This document shows, in pieces, positions 45,390-54,169 of a DNA stretch of 64,000 nucleotides; within the stretch, counting starts at the first letter, position 1, and every line of letters begins with the position of its first letter. Origin of the DNA: Hyphomicrobiaceae bacterium (GTDB lineage Bacteria; Pseudomonadota; Alphaproteobacteria; Rhizobiales; Hyphomicrobiaceae); contig JALHMC010000008.1 of NCBI GenBank assembly GCA_022844225.1, positions 1-64,000 of the forward strand. The letters run 5' to 3'. Made by a program: the position numbers and the translations under genes. The notes beneath the pieces are model-generated. The model was given only the letters and a program-made list of their open reading frames with translations. It did not search any database and was not told the DNA's origin.

Positions 45390-46499
45390 ATGCAATCCGC
45401 ACAGGCTGTCGTTGCAGCCGATCTCGCATTTATCACCGCCGAACTCGATACTGAACTCGAGAGGCTGGCGGGCAAACGACTGCTGATCGTCGGAGGCGCC
45501 GGCTTCCTCGGTTACTACCTCATTCAGACGGCGCTCGCCTGGAACGACAAGGGCCGCGGCGCACCGATCGATGTCATCGTCTTCGACAACTGGAGCCGTG
45601 GCACGCCGGATTGGATCAAGGCGCTCGAAAGCAACCCGTGCTTGACGCTCCGCACGCACGACGTGACCCATCCGGTGCCGGCCGATTTCGGGCACGTCGA
45701 CTACATCGTTCATGCCGCCTCGATCGCATCGCCAACCTTCTACCGGCTGCACCCGATCGAGACGATGGATGCAAACGTGAACGGCCTCCGGCATTTGCTC
45801 GAATACAGTCTCGCCGAGAAGCGAGCCGGGAGGCCGATCGAGGGGTTTCTCTATTACTCCACGAGCGAGATCTACGGCGATCCGAGCCCCGACGCGATCC
45901 CCACGCCGGAAACCTATCGTGGCAACGTCTCGTGCACAGGACCGCGCGCCTGCTACGACGAATCGAAGCGCTACGGCGAGACGCTCGCGGTCAATTTCGC
46001 GGCCCAGCACAAGTTGCCGATCACGATTGCCCGCCCCTTCAACAATTATGGGCCGGGGCTCAAAATCACCGACCGGCGTGTGCTCCCTGACTTTGCGCGC
46101 GACGTCTTCTCGGGTCGCGACATCGTCATGCTGTCGGACGGAAGCCCGAGGCGCACGTTCTGCTACATCGCAGACGCCATCGTCGGCTACTACAAGATCA
46201 TGATCAGGGGCCGGCCGGGTGAGGCCTACAATATCGGCGCACCGACGCCCGAGATCAGCATGCTCGAACTCGCCGAGCGCATCGTCGCCGTCGCTCGGGA
46301 CCGCTTCGACTACAAGGGTCGGGTCGTCCGCAAGGCAAGCGAGGACAAGGATTACCTCGTCGACAATCCCAACCGGCGCTGTCCGGTGATTGACAAGGCG
46401 CGCAGCGAACTCGGCTTCGATCCCAAGATCGGGATTGAGGACGGACTGGTGCGCAGTCTGGTATGGTATTCGGATAATCGAAACGCCGAGGATCGGTGA
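45390..46499 (+). CDS. UDP-glucuronate decarboxylase-like NAD-dependent epimerase
   Basis: A 369-residue short-chain dehydrogenase-type nucleotide-sugar enzyme. The NAD loop is IVGGAGFLGYYLIQTAL (about residues 32-48). FLYYSTSEIYGDP and the catalytic YDESKRYGE pair (about 190-198) match UDP-xylose synthases, as does ARPFNNYGPGLKITDRRVLPDF. With ugd directly downstream, the likely pathway is UDP-glucose to UDP-glucuronate to UDP-xylose. A 4-epimerase or related activity cannot be excluded. The stop overlaps the ugd start. Confidence 0.87.
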   Translation: MQSAQAVVAADLAFITAELDTELERLAGKRLLIVGGAGFLGYYLIQTALAWNDKGRGAPIDVIVFDNWSRGTPDWIKALESNPCLTLRTHDVTHPVPADFGHVDYIVHAASIASPTFYRLHPIETMDANVNGLRHLLEYSLAEKRAGRPIEGFLYYSTSEIYGDPSPDAIPTPETYRGNVSCTGPRACYDESKRYGETLAVNFAAQHKLPITIARPFNNYGPGLKITDRRVLPDFARDVFSGRDIVMLSDGSPRRTFCYIADAIVGYYKIMIRGRPGEAYNIGAPTPEISMLELAERIVAVARDRFDYKGRVVRKASEDKDYLVDNPNRRCPVIDKARSELGFDPKIGIEDGLVRSLVWYSDNRNAEDR

Positions 46500-47890
46500 T
46501 GCGTCTTGCAGTCGTCGGAGTTGGCTACGTCGGGCTCGTCTCCGGAGCCTGCCTTGCGTCCAAAGGACATCAGGTTGTTTGCGTGGACGTCGATCCGCGC
46601 AAAGTGGCGATGGTCAACGAGCGCCGCCCGCCGATCTACGAAGTCGGTCTGCAGGAGTTGCTCGACCAGGCGGTGCCGAAGAATCTGACGGCATCGACGG
46701 ATCTGACGGCTGCGATCCACGCCAGCGAGATCTCCTTGATAGCGGTCGGCACCCCGTTCGACGGCGACGAGATCGATCTCAAGTACATCCGGGAGGTCGC
46801 TCGCCAGATCGGCACGGCACTGCGCGACCATCCCGGCTATCACACCGTCGTCGTGAAGAGCACCGTGGTTCCGGGCACCACCGAGGACGTCGTGCTGCCG
46901 ATCCTGGAAGCAGCATCGGGCAAGACGGCGGGCCGCGACTTCGGCGTCGGCATGAACCCCGAGTTCCTGCGCGAGGGCGAGGCGATTTCCGACTTTATGC
47001 AGCCGGACCGTGTCGTGATCGGCGGCATCGACGAGCGCTCGATTGCGGCGCAGCGCCAGCTCTATACCGTGTTTCCCGACCTCGACGTCCTCGAGACGAC
47101 GCCGCGGGCCGCGGAGATGGTGAAGTATACGGCCAACTCTCTCCTGGCGACCCTGATCAGCTTCTCGAACGAGATGGGAAACCTCGCACAGGCCGTGGGC
47201 GTCGACGAGCGCATCGCCATGAAGGGCGTGCATCTCGACAAGCGCTTCTCTCCGATCCTCGACGACGGCCGGCGCGTGAAGCCGGGGATGCTGAGCTATC
47301 TCGCGGCCGGTTGTGGCTTCGGCGGCAGCTGCTTTCCGAAGGACGTCCAGGCGCTGATCGCACATGGCCAGAAAGCCGGACAATCGATGCAGCTCCTGAG
47401 GTCGGTGATCGACGTCAACAAGGCGCAACCGGCACGAATGCTCGCCATGCTGCGAGCTGGTCTCGGCGAGGATCTTGCAGGCCGCCGCATCGCTGTGCTC
47501 GGCGTCGCGTTCAAGCCCGGTACGGATGACATCCGCGAGTCGCCGTCGCTGCCGGTGATCGACGGGCTGCTGGCGGCGGGAGCCCAGGTGACGACCTTCG
47601 ATACGATCGCCCAGCGCGAGACAGAGCATCTCTATGGCGACCGGGTTCGCCACGCGGCGACGCTGGCCGCTGCCGTCGATAGGGCAGACGGTATCCTCAT
47701 CATGACAGCGTGGCCGGAGTTCCGCGACGTTGCCCCGATGGTGGCGTCGCTCGCCTCTCCGCCATTGGTGGTGGACGGGCGGCGGCTGATCGAAAAGACG
47801 AGCGTGCCCCGCTACGCCGGCATCGGCCTTCCGCTGACAGCCCCTGCCGCTGGACCGCCAACTCCGACCAAGGCAGAAGCCGCCGAGTAA
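46499..47890 (+). CDS. ugd: UDP-glucose 6-dehydrogenase
   Basis: A 463-residue enzyme that oxidises UDP-glucose twice to UDP-glucuronate using NAD. The N-terminal NAD loop is VVGVGYVGLVSGACLASKG, and FGVGMNPEFLREGEAISDF and the catalytic Cys in AGCGFGGSCFPKDVQAL (about residues 263-279) are diagnostic. The C-terminal domain has AVLGVAFKPGTDDIRESPSL. The ATG at 46499 shares its A with the upstream stop (TGATG); a GTG one codon earlier is possible. Confidence 0.96.
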   Translation: MRLAVVGVGYVGLVSGACLASKGHQVVCVDVDPRKVAMVNERRPPIYEVGLQELLDQAVPKNLTASTDLTAAIHASEISLIAVGTPFDGDEIDLKYIREVARQIGTALRDHPGYHTVVVKSTVVPGTTEDVVLPILEAASGKTAGRDFGVGMNPEFLREGEAISDFMQPDRVVIGGIDERSIAAQRQLYTVFPDLDVLETTPRAAEMVKYTANSLLATLISFSNEMGNLAQAVGVDERIAMKGVHLDKRFSPILDDGRRVKPGMLSYLAAGCGFGGSCFPKDVQALIAHGQKAGQSMQLLRSVIDVNKAQPARMLAMLRAGLGEDLAGRRIAVLGVAFKPGTDDIRESPSLPVIDGLLAAGAQVTTFDTIAQRETEHLYGDRVRHAATLAAAVDRADGILIMTAWPEFRDVAPMVASLASPPLVVDGRRLIEKTSVPRYAGIGLPLTAPAAGPPTPTKAEAAE

Positions 47891-47925
47891 GCACGGGGCG
47901 CGATCCCTGCACCCACGCTCGGCTC

Positions 47926-48735
47926 CTAAGACGCCAAATGGCGTAGCCGATAGATCGCGGTATGCAAAACGTGGGCGACCGGTCTTTCGCCCGCGAGCAG
48001 CAGGCAGTCGAGATCGACCAGCCGGTGGCCCTTTTTGTCGTAGTTGGCAACAACGCGCGTACGCGCTGCCAATGTTTCACCGACGCGGGCCAGGGACAGA
48101 TGGCGCATCGTGCTCCCCACGTGGATCCAAGGCGGCAGGACGACGTTCTCGCGCAACGCCGAATTACACAGGCGCAACAGAATGCCCGGGTGCGCGATCC
48201 CCTCTTGAGCATAGATCGGGTTCGCTTCCCGGACATCGCGCAAGTAGGTCTCGTGACGCTCTCGATCGAGCACCGCCGGCACCGTCGACAGATCGAGACC
48301 GACCGCAAGGCTTGCTTCGTCTGCCGGTGGCCGAGCGCTGAGATCGGGCGGCGCCTTGTAGGCGTAGTCGGAGAGGCGGGGCGACGGACTGGACACTGAC
48401 GGCAGGCACGCAGTCGCCGTCGCGCACTCGACGCCCTCGCTCTCGACGCGAATCTCCAGACGACCGTCCGTCCCCTCGACCGCCGTGGCGGTTGCAATGC
48501 GGCCATCGTAGACCGGCTTGCCGAACCGCGCCGTCATCTCGCCACGCTCGAGAAAGGCCCGCCCCCACCGCTCGAGCGGCAGATGCGACGCATAGGCGAA
48601 GACTTCGACGCCGGGCACGAGGCCGCCCGAGAACCCGAGCTTTTTCGCAACGCTATCGTCGTGGATCTTGTTCTCGGACGCATGCGAGACGTTGTAGGCC
48701 TCGATTGTGTAGGTGAGCCTTTGCGCAGCAGCCAT
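47926..48735 (-). CDS. double-hotdog MaoC-like protein
   Basis: A 269-residue protein with two hotdog-like halves. The first half has SENKIHDDSVAKKLGFSGGLVPGVEVFAYASHLPLERW (about residues 20-57), where the D/H-rich segment and VPG are typical of MaoC-type hydratase domains. The second has GIAHPGILLRLCNSALRENVVLPPWIHVGSTMRHLSLARVGETLAARTRV. Enoyl-CoA hydratase or thioester-binding activity is likely but not proven. The ATG at 48735 is chosen; the longer frame runs antisense into the kinase gene in another frame. It is 107 bases downstream of the kinase gene on the same strand. Confidence 0.8.
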   Translation of the reverse strand: MAAAQRLTYTIEAYNVSHASENKIHDDSVAKKLGFSGGLVPGVEVFAYASHLPLERWGRAFLERGEMTARFGKPVYDGRIATATAVEGTDGRLEIRVESEGVECATATACLPSVSSPSPRLSDYAYKAPPDLSARPPADEASLAVGLDLSTVPAVLDRERHETYLRDVREANPIYAQEGIAHPGILLRLCNSALRENVVLPPWIHVGSTMRHLSLARVGETLAARTRVVANYDKKGHRLVDLDCLLLAGERPVAHVLHTAIYRLRHLAS

Positions 48736-48842
48736 CGGGTTTGTGCTCCTTGGGCGTGGGCCGGTCGACCGGCGAGAGTGCAGACAGGCTAAGCCCGCCA
48801 GTACCGTCGCGCCAAGGGGTGCCGTTGGGCAGCGCTGCCGCC

Positions 48843-51389
48843 TCACCTGCGGAAGCGGTTGTAGCTGTCGAGAACCTCCCGAAAGCGCGGGCTTTTGGAT
48901 GCCTCGTCCGCCAGCGTCGCGTCGACGGCCTTCTGCAACGCTTCGCGCACCGGGCCCGTGAATGGCCGCACCACGATGCGCTGCGTGCGGACACGGTCGA
49001 GAACTTCGTTTTGAGAACTCGGGAAGGCTTGAGCCCACCGGTCGAGGTTCCGGCGGCAGGCTTCGTCGATCAGCCGCTGCTGAGGTGCCGGCATCGCAGC
49101 CCATGTCCCGGGCGCCAAGACGAGAGTGAACAGATACGCCGGTTGGTGCACGCCGGGGTAATGGTAGACGGCGGCAACGCGAGGCTGAGCCAGGAAGATC
49201 CCGGTCAACGGCGTCACGCCGAAATGGGCATCGAGACGGTTGTCGGCGAACGCGGGCCCCACCTGGTTGTTTGACGGAAGCGAAACGACCTGGGCATCGA
49301 GCCTCGCCAGCGCGCGAGCAAGCAGATGCGGAGCCCGCACTTTCAAGCTGCGAAAATCAGAAGGCGAACGCACTTCCTTTTTGAACCACGCGCCGACGCC
49401 GCCTGCGATGCCGCAAGGAATGACGCGCATCGGGTTGCCGTCATCGATGTGGGCCAGCTCGAGATACCGTGCGCCGTCGGCGCGCAACCACCGGACGTGA
49501 TCGCTCGGCTCGAGCCCGAAGGGCACCGAGCCGGACAACAGGCCAAGCTCGGGCTGACGGCCGGCAGCCCGGGCCGGCGCCTGCCAGGCGAAGAGGTCTC
49601 GCTCCGAGGTCAGACGACGCGGCAATTCGTCGGCGGGGGGAAGCGCATCGCCGGTCAGGAGCGAGACACTGAGCTTGGCGTGACTAAGACGCTCCAGCTC
49701 AGCGACGAAATCGCCCGCTTGATCGGTGAAACCCGAAACACGATCGGTGCCGAAAAGACCAGCCCACAGGCGCGAGCGTCCAGCCGGTACGGCAGCGGCG
49801 AGACGCGCCGATTCCTGATCGGATAGGGCCGGTGGCAACGCAGTACGGGCCTCGAATACGGCAGCTGGAGACGCGACAGCGGGCTGCGTCCGAGGCTCAG
49901 GTTCGACCTGGATTGGCAGCGAAGGAGCGGTCGGCGTCTCGGGAGCACGGCTCGCAACTGCAATTGACTTTGCTGGCGTGTCGGGCGGCGGCTGAACAGG
50001 GATGGTCGGAGGTGCACTTGTCACGGGCAGCGGCGTCGGCGTCTCCTCGGCCGGTATCGGTGCCACTGGCGGTGTCGCGGTGGGCGGCTCGCTGGCCGCG
50101 AGTGCCACGCCCGACGCTGAAACGGTACGCCGCTCGATGTCGATACGACGGCTACGCGCTTCCGCAACGTAGTGTCCACTCGGCTGCTCGGCGATATAGC
50201 GCTCATAAGCGGCCGGGGTGTTCTCGGCAATGGCGCGCTGCCATGAGGCCGCATCGCGCGCAGGTGCAGCTACGCCGATCCAGTAGCCGAGACCGCCCAA
50301 CGCCACGATGCCGGCAACGACAGCCGATGCGACGATTCTGCGAGCGCCCGGCTCAGCGCTACGCGTCGCGGACGATGGTTGGGAGATCTCATCGAACGAC
50401 AATCGGCGTGGCGAGGACGTGTGATCGGGGCGTGCGGAAGCTGCGGGCAGCGGCCGCTGAGTTTCGGTTGCACTTCTGGTTGCCGCGGCCGCGCCCATCC
50501 GTTGCGGCCCACTGGGGGCGGCGAGCAACATGTCACGCCATTCGGCGACGGATTGCGGACGCTCCTCGGCGCGCACGCTCATGGCTTGATCGATCGCCGC
50601 GAGAAACCCCTGACGCCAATTCCCCGTCGTGGACGCTGCCGTCTTCATCTCCTCGCCTAGGTCGCGCGATAAGGCGTCGGGTGGAGCCCGCCCCGTGACG
50701 AGAAAGTAGAGCGTAGCCCCCAGGGCATAGATGTCGCTCCAAGCCCCCTGCCGGTCGAGATCGACGGCGTACTGCTCCTTCGGTGAGTACCCAGGCGTCA
50801 CGATGGCGTGCACGGTCCGCGATTGCGCCGAAAGCGCCTGCCGCGCAGCGCCGAAGTCGATCAGCACCGGGTCCGTGCCATCGCGCATGATGACGTTGGC
50901 GGGCTTGATGTCGCGATGCAGGATGCCAGCCGCGTGAACCGCACCCACGGCGTCCAGCAGCCGCATGACGATGCGATCGGCCTCGAACTGAGTCGGCTCG
51001 CGCCCGAGCGCCGGACGCCACTCCGCGAGGCTCGGCCCCAACTCGAAATCAAGCACCATGTACGCGGTGTTGTTCGCCTCGAACAATCGGGCCACACGCA
51101 CAATGGACGGATGGCGAAAACGGGCGAGCGTGCGCGCCTCCTCGAGGAACTTGGCGCGACCCCACTCGAGTACCCCCTGTTCGCGCACGGATCGAGGCAC
51201 CACCGTCGAGCCGTGCTCGCGCAGGGCAAGCTCCGCCGGAAAATACTCCTTGATGGCAACAGGCGCGTGCAGCCTCAGGTCCTCGGCCTTGTAGGTGATC
51301 CCGAAGCCCCCCTGGCCGAGGACGCCTGTAATGCGATAATCGCCCGCGAGCGTGGAGCCCACGGGCAAGGCCTGACGGAAATCTGCCAC
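48843..51389 (-). CDS. transmembrane Ser/Thr protein kinase with DctP-like solute-binding domain
   Basis: A protein of 848 residues. Kinase domain, about residues 18-290: P-loop GQGGFGITY (25-33), VAIK Lys 47, catalytic HRDIKPAN (158-165), DFG 178-180, and TPGYSPKEQY in the activation segment, so it looks active. A single membrane segment follows (about 352-374), then a short helical repeat (SWQRAIAENTPAAYERYI) and a Pro-rich linker (about 425-545). The last 300 residues resemble a TRAP-transporter receptor (DctP): GGVGAWFKKEVRSPSDFRSL then LKVRAPHLL, with a Pro-rich gap before. By topology this part is periplasmic. A GTG at 51389 follows GGAGG with 5-base spacing; an ATG at 51554 is possible. 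No TRAP permease is nearby. Confidence 0.85.
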   Translation of the reverse strand: MADFRQALPVGSTLAGDYRITGVLGQGGFGITYKAEDLRLHAPVAIKEYFPAELALREHGSTVVPRSVREQGVLEWGRAKFLEEARTLARFRHPSIVRVARLFEANNTAYMVLDFELGPSLAEWRPALGREPTQFEADRIVMRLLDAVGAVHAAGILHRDIKPANVIMRDGTDPVLIDFGAARQALSAQSRTVHAIVTPGYSPKEQYAVDLDRQGAWSDIYALGATLYFLVTGRAPPDALSRDLGEEMKTAASTTGNWRQGFLAAIDQAMSVRAEERPQSVAEWRDMLLAAPSGPQRMGAAAATRSATETQRPLPAASARPDHTSSPRRLSFDEISQPSSATRSAEPGARRIVASAVVAGIVALGGLGYWIGVAAPARDAASWQRAIAENTPAAYERYIAEQPSGHYVAEARSRRIDIERRTVSASGVALAASEPPTATPPVAPIPAEETPTPLPVTSAPPTIPVQPPPDTPAKSIAVASRAPETPTAPSLPIQVEPEPRTQPAVASPAAVFEARTALPPALSDQESARLAAAVPAGRSRLWAGLFGTDRVSGFTDQAGDFVAELERLSHAKLSVSLLTGDALPPADELPRRLTSERDLFAWQAPARAAGRQPELGLLSGSVPFGLEPSDHVRWLRADGARYLELAHIDDGNPMRVIPCGIAGGVGAWFKKEVRSPSDFRSLKVRAPHLLARALARLDAQVVSLPSNNQVGPAFADNRLDAHFGVTPLTGIFLAQPRVAAVYHYPGVHQPAYLFTLVLAPGTWAAMPAPQQRLIDEACRRNLDRWAQAFPSSQNEVLDRVRTQRIVVRPFTGPVREALQKAVDATLADEASKSPRFREVLDSYNRFRR

Positions 51390-51567
51390 GCGCGCCTCCG
51401 TCACCCGATCCGAGGAACGATACGAGCCGACCCTGACCGAATTCCTCCCCAGGTGCAAGGCAAGCCCCCGTGAGACCGGTGTGAACACCGATCTCGGCAC
51501 TTGCCAAAGACCTTGAAGCAGCGTCGGATGGCGTCGACCGACTGATGCGATCATGGAGAAGTGACTG

Positions 51568-52440
51568 ATGCCTTCACGCTGGACGAGCCGCCGCGAGAGA
51601 TTCCGCGCCGTCATCGGGGGCGACCAATGCGTCCACCCTGCCTCCGTCCACGATCCGATCTCGGGCCGCATCGCGCACGATCTCGGTTTCGAAGTCGGCA
51701 TGTTCGCGGGCTCGACGGCATCTCTGACCGTGCTTGGCGCACCGGACCTGATCACGCTCACGCTGTCCGAATTCGCCGAGCAGGCCCATCGCATCATGCG
51801 CGCCGTCGACCTGTCGCTCATGTGCGATGCCGATCACGGCTACGGCAATGCGCTGTCGGTCATGCGGACGGTGGAGGAACTCGAGGCTGCGGGGGTGTCG
51901 GGCCTGTCGATCGAGGACACCGACTTGCCGCAGCCCTATGGCCTCGGCGAGAAGCAACGGATGCTGTCTGTCGAGGAAGGCGTCGGGAAGATGAAGGCCG
52001 CCCTTGCCGGTCGGCGCGATCCGGATCTCGTCATCGCCGGACGGACCAGCGCACCGGCCATCGCCGGCATGGATGAAGCGATCCGCCGGGCCAAGGCCTA
52101 CGCCGCGGTCGGCGTCGATGCGATCTTCTTGGTCGGCATCAAGTCTCGGGCCGAGGTGGACGCGGTGGCAGCCGCCAACATCGGCAAGCCGATCATTCTC
52201 GGCGGCACGCCGCCAGAACTGGCGGACAAGCCCTATCTTTCGTCAAAGGGAGTTCGCATCGCACTCCAGGGCCATCAGCAGTTCGCGGCGGCCGCGCAGG
52301 GCATTTACAATACGCTCAAGGCATTGCGCGACGGGACCAAGCCCGCCGATCTCAAAGGCATCGCCTCGGCAGACCTGATGCGGCAACTCACCCGCGCCGA
52401 CGACTACGAGCGTTGGGGAAAGGACTTTCTCGGTGGGTGA
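51568..52440 (+). CDS. oxaloacetate decarboxylase-type PEP mutase/isocitrate lyase family protein
   Basis: A 290-residue TIM-barrel lyase. The metal-binding CDADHGYGNALSVMRTVEEL (about residues 87-106), SIEDTDLPQPYG and HPASVHDPISGRIAHDLGFE closely match the Pseudomonas-type oxaloacetate decarboxylase subgroup rather than isocitrate lyase or methylisocitrate lyase, which need a Cys in a KKCGH loop not seen here. GGAGAAG precedes the start. It is divergent from the receptor kinase, with 178 bases between the starts. A role in C4-acid metabolism is a reasonable inference. Confidence 0.88.
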   Translation: MPSRWTSRRERFRAVIGGDQCVHPASVHDPISGRIAHDLGFEVGMFAGSTASLTVLGAPDLITLTLSEFAEQAHRIMRAVDLSLMCDADHGYGNALSVMRTVEELEAAGVSGLSIEDTDLPQPYGLGEKQRMLSVEEGVGKMKAALAGRRDPDLVIAGRTSAPAIAGMDEAIRRAKAYAAVGVDAIFLVGIKSRAEVDAVAAANIGKPIILGGTPPELADKPYLSSKGVRIALQGHQQFAAAAQGIYNTLKALRDGTKPADLKGIASADLMRQLTRADDYERWGKDFLGG

Positions 52441-52448
52441 GGTCTGGC

Positions 52449-52474
52449 CGAGAGCGTGATCAATTTCGCTCTCG
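52449..52474. terminator. bidirectional terminator hairpin
   Basis: CGAGAGCG (52449-52456) and CGCTCTCG (52467-52474) form a perfect 8-bp stem with loop TGATCAATTT. It sits between the converging decarboxylase gene (+) and selO (-). Confidence 0.5.
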
Positions 52475-52498
52475 CCGAGCCCCTCCGGCGTCCAGCCC

Positions 52499-53995
52499 TC
52501 ACGTCCCGCAGAACGTCGCGCGCACCACTTCCTCGGGCCTGGGCGGCAGAGTGTACCGCTCACGCCCCGGCTGGTCGTCGAAGGGGCGGGCGAGCACGGC
52601 GACGAGATCCTCGAACGGCTGGAAGTCCTGGTGACGGACAGCGGCGACGATGGCCTCCTCGACCAGATGATTGCGGGGGATGAAAGCCGGGTTGGCGCGC
52701 CGCATCGCCTGACGCCGCGCCTCAGGCTCGCCGCCCTCCTCCGCGAGCCGAGCACGCCAGCGGGACGCCCACTCGGCAAAAGCCGCCGGATCGTTGAAGT
52801 GACCGGCGACTTTGGCATCGGCGGTAGGATCGACCGCGGCGTCGGCCAAGTCACGGAAAGTCAGAGTGAAGTCCGCCTCGCCCTTGGTCATGCGATCGAG
52901 CAGGTCGTGCGCGAGGTCGAGGTCCCCGTCGCGCTCCTCCATCAAGCCGAGCTTGGCCCTGAGTTCCCGTGTGTACGCGGCTTCGAACAAGCCGCCGAAG
53001 GCTGTCAAGGCGGCCTGCCCCGCCTCGAGTTGAGCGGCCTCCGTCTCGGCCAGCAATGGCAGCAGCGTTTCCGTCAGCCGGGCGAGATTCCACTGCGCGA
53101 TCTGGGGCTGGTTGGCGTAGGCGTAACGGCCTTGGGCGTCGATCGAGCTGTAAACGGTGCTGGGGTGGTAGGTATCCATGAAGGCACAGGGGCCGTAGTC
53201 GATGGTCTCGCCGGCGATCGACATGTTGTCGGTATTCATGACGCCATGAATGAAGCCGATAGCCAGCCAGCGCGCCACGAGGGCTGCCTGCCTTGCGATC
53301 ACGGCATCAAGCAGGGAGCGGTACGGATTGGAGGCCGTAGCGGCCTCGGGGTAGTGCCGCGCGATCACATGATCGGCAAGCTCGCGTATGCCTTCGGTAT
53401 CGCGGCGCACGGCGAAATACTGGAATGTGCCGACGCGAATGTGGCTTGCGGCAACCCGGGTCAGCACGGCGCCCGGCAGCGCTTCCTCTCGAAAAACGTA
53501 CTCGCCCGTCAGAACGGCGGCCAACGAACGGGTGGTCGGTACGCCGAGCGCATGCATTGCCTCCGCAACAATATATTCGCGGAGCACGGGGCCGAGCGCG
53601 GCACGACCATCGCCGCGACGCGAGAACGGCGTCGGACCCGAACCTTTCAGCTGGATGTCCCGGCGCACACCCGTGCTGTCGATGATCTCGCCGAGCAGCA
53701 CCGCACGTCCATCGCCAAGTTGTGGAACGAACCCTCCGAACTGATGGCCGGCGTAGGCCTGGGCGATCGGCTCGCTGCCTTGGGCGACGCGGTTACCGGC
53801 AAGGATCTCGACGCCGTCCGGGGCCTCGAGACGAGCTGGATCTAGACCGAGTTCGCGCGCGAGCGCGACGTTCAGTTTGATCAGACGCGGGGCCGCGACA
53901 GGCGTCGGCGGCAGACGCGCGAAGAAGCGGTCGGGGAGCCGCACGTAGCTGTTGTCGAAGGCAAAGGGCGCATCGTCCGTCGGCGCTAATGTCAT
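52499..53995 (-). CDS. selO: SelO protein adenylyltransferase (YdiU/UPF0061)
   Basis: A 498-residue pseudokinase-fold enzyme that transfers AMP from ATP to Ser/Thr/Tyr of proteins. [20 protein letters not shown] (about residues 78-97) and [20 protein letters not shown] (about 113-132) are the inverted nucleotide-binding blocks. [25 protein letters not shown] holds the metal-binding Asn and Asp. The protein ends FCGT, with Cys where eukaryotic SelO has selenocysteine. The start is 5' to a CoA-transferase in divergent orientation. Confidence 0.95.
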   Translation of the reverse strand: MTLAPTDDAPFAFDNSYVRLPDRFFARLPPTPVAAPRLIKLNVALARELGLDPARLEAPDGVEILAGNRVAQGSEPIAQAYAGHQFGGFVPQLGDGRAVLLGEIIDSTGVRRDIQLKGSGPTPFSRRGDGRAALGPVLREYIVAEAMHALGVPTTRSLAAVLTGEYVFREEALPGAVLTRVAASHIRVGTFQYFAVRRDTEGIRELADHVIARHYPEAATASNPYRSLLDAVIARQAALVARWLAIGFIHGVMNTDNMSIAGETIDYGPCAFMDTYHPSTVYSSIDAQGRYAYANQPQIAQWNLARLTETLLPLLAETEAAQLEAGQAALTAFGGLFEAAYTRELRAKLGLMEERDGDLDLAHDLLDRMTKGEADFTLTFRDLADAAVDPTADAKVAGHFNDPAAFAEWASRWRARLAEEGGEPEARRQAMRRANPAFIPRNHLVEEAIVAAVRHQDFQPFEDLVAVLARPFDDQPGRERYTLPPRPEEVVRATFCGT

Positions 53996-54169
53996 CGGGC
54001 GCTTCCTGCGGGTTCGTTCGGCATGATCTCAAGGCTCATATCGAGCCTTGACGGGGCCACGGCAAGGGGGCCGAGGGGTGTGGGCGAGATCAGCTTGCCT
54101 TCCGTTGCCGTCGCTGTCAGCCTTCTGGTGCAGATCATAGTCGGCACGCTATTCAACGGGAGTGCAACC

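Noticed and set aside
34633..47890. The exopolysaccharide locus as a tRNA-borne genomic island
   Set aside because: There is no integrase and no direct repeat of the tRNA-Leu end was found at the far side; base composition is similar to the flanks except for the control region.
51390..51821. N-terminal extension of the kinase to 992 residues
   Set aside because: Most of it lies antisense inside the decarboxylase gene (51568-52440) and does not look like protein. A GTG with a strong GGAGG at 51389 starts right before the kinase domain.
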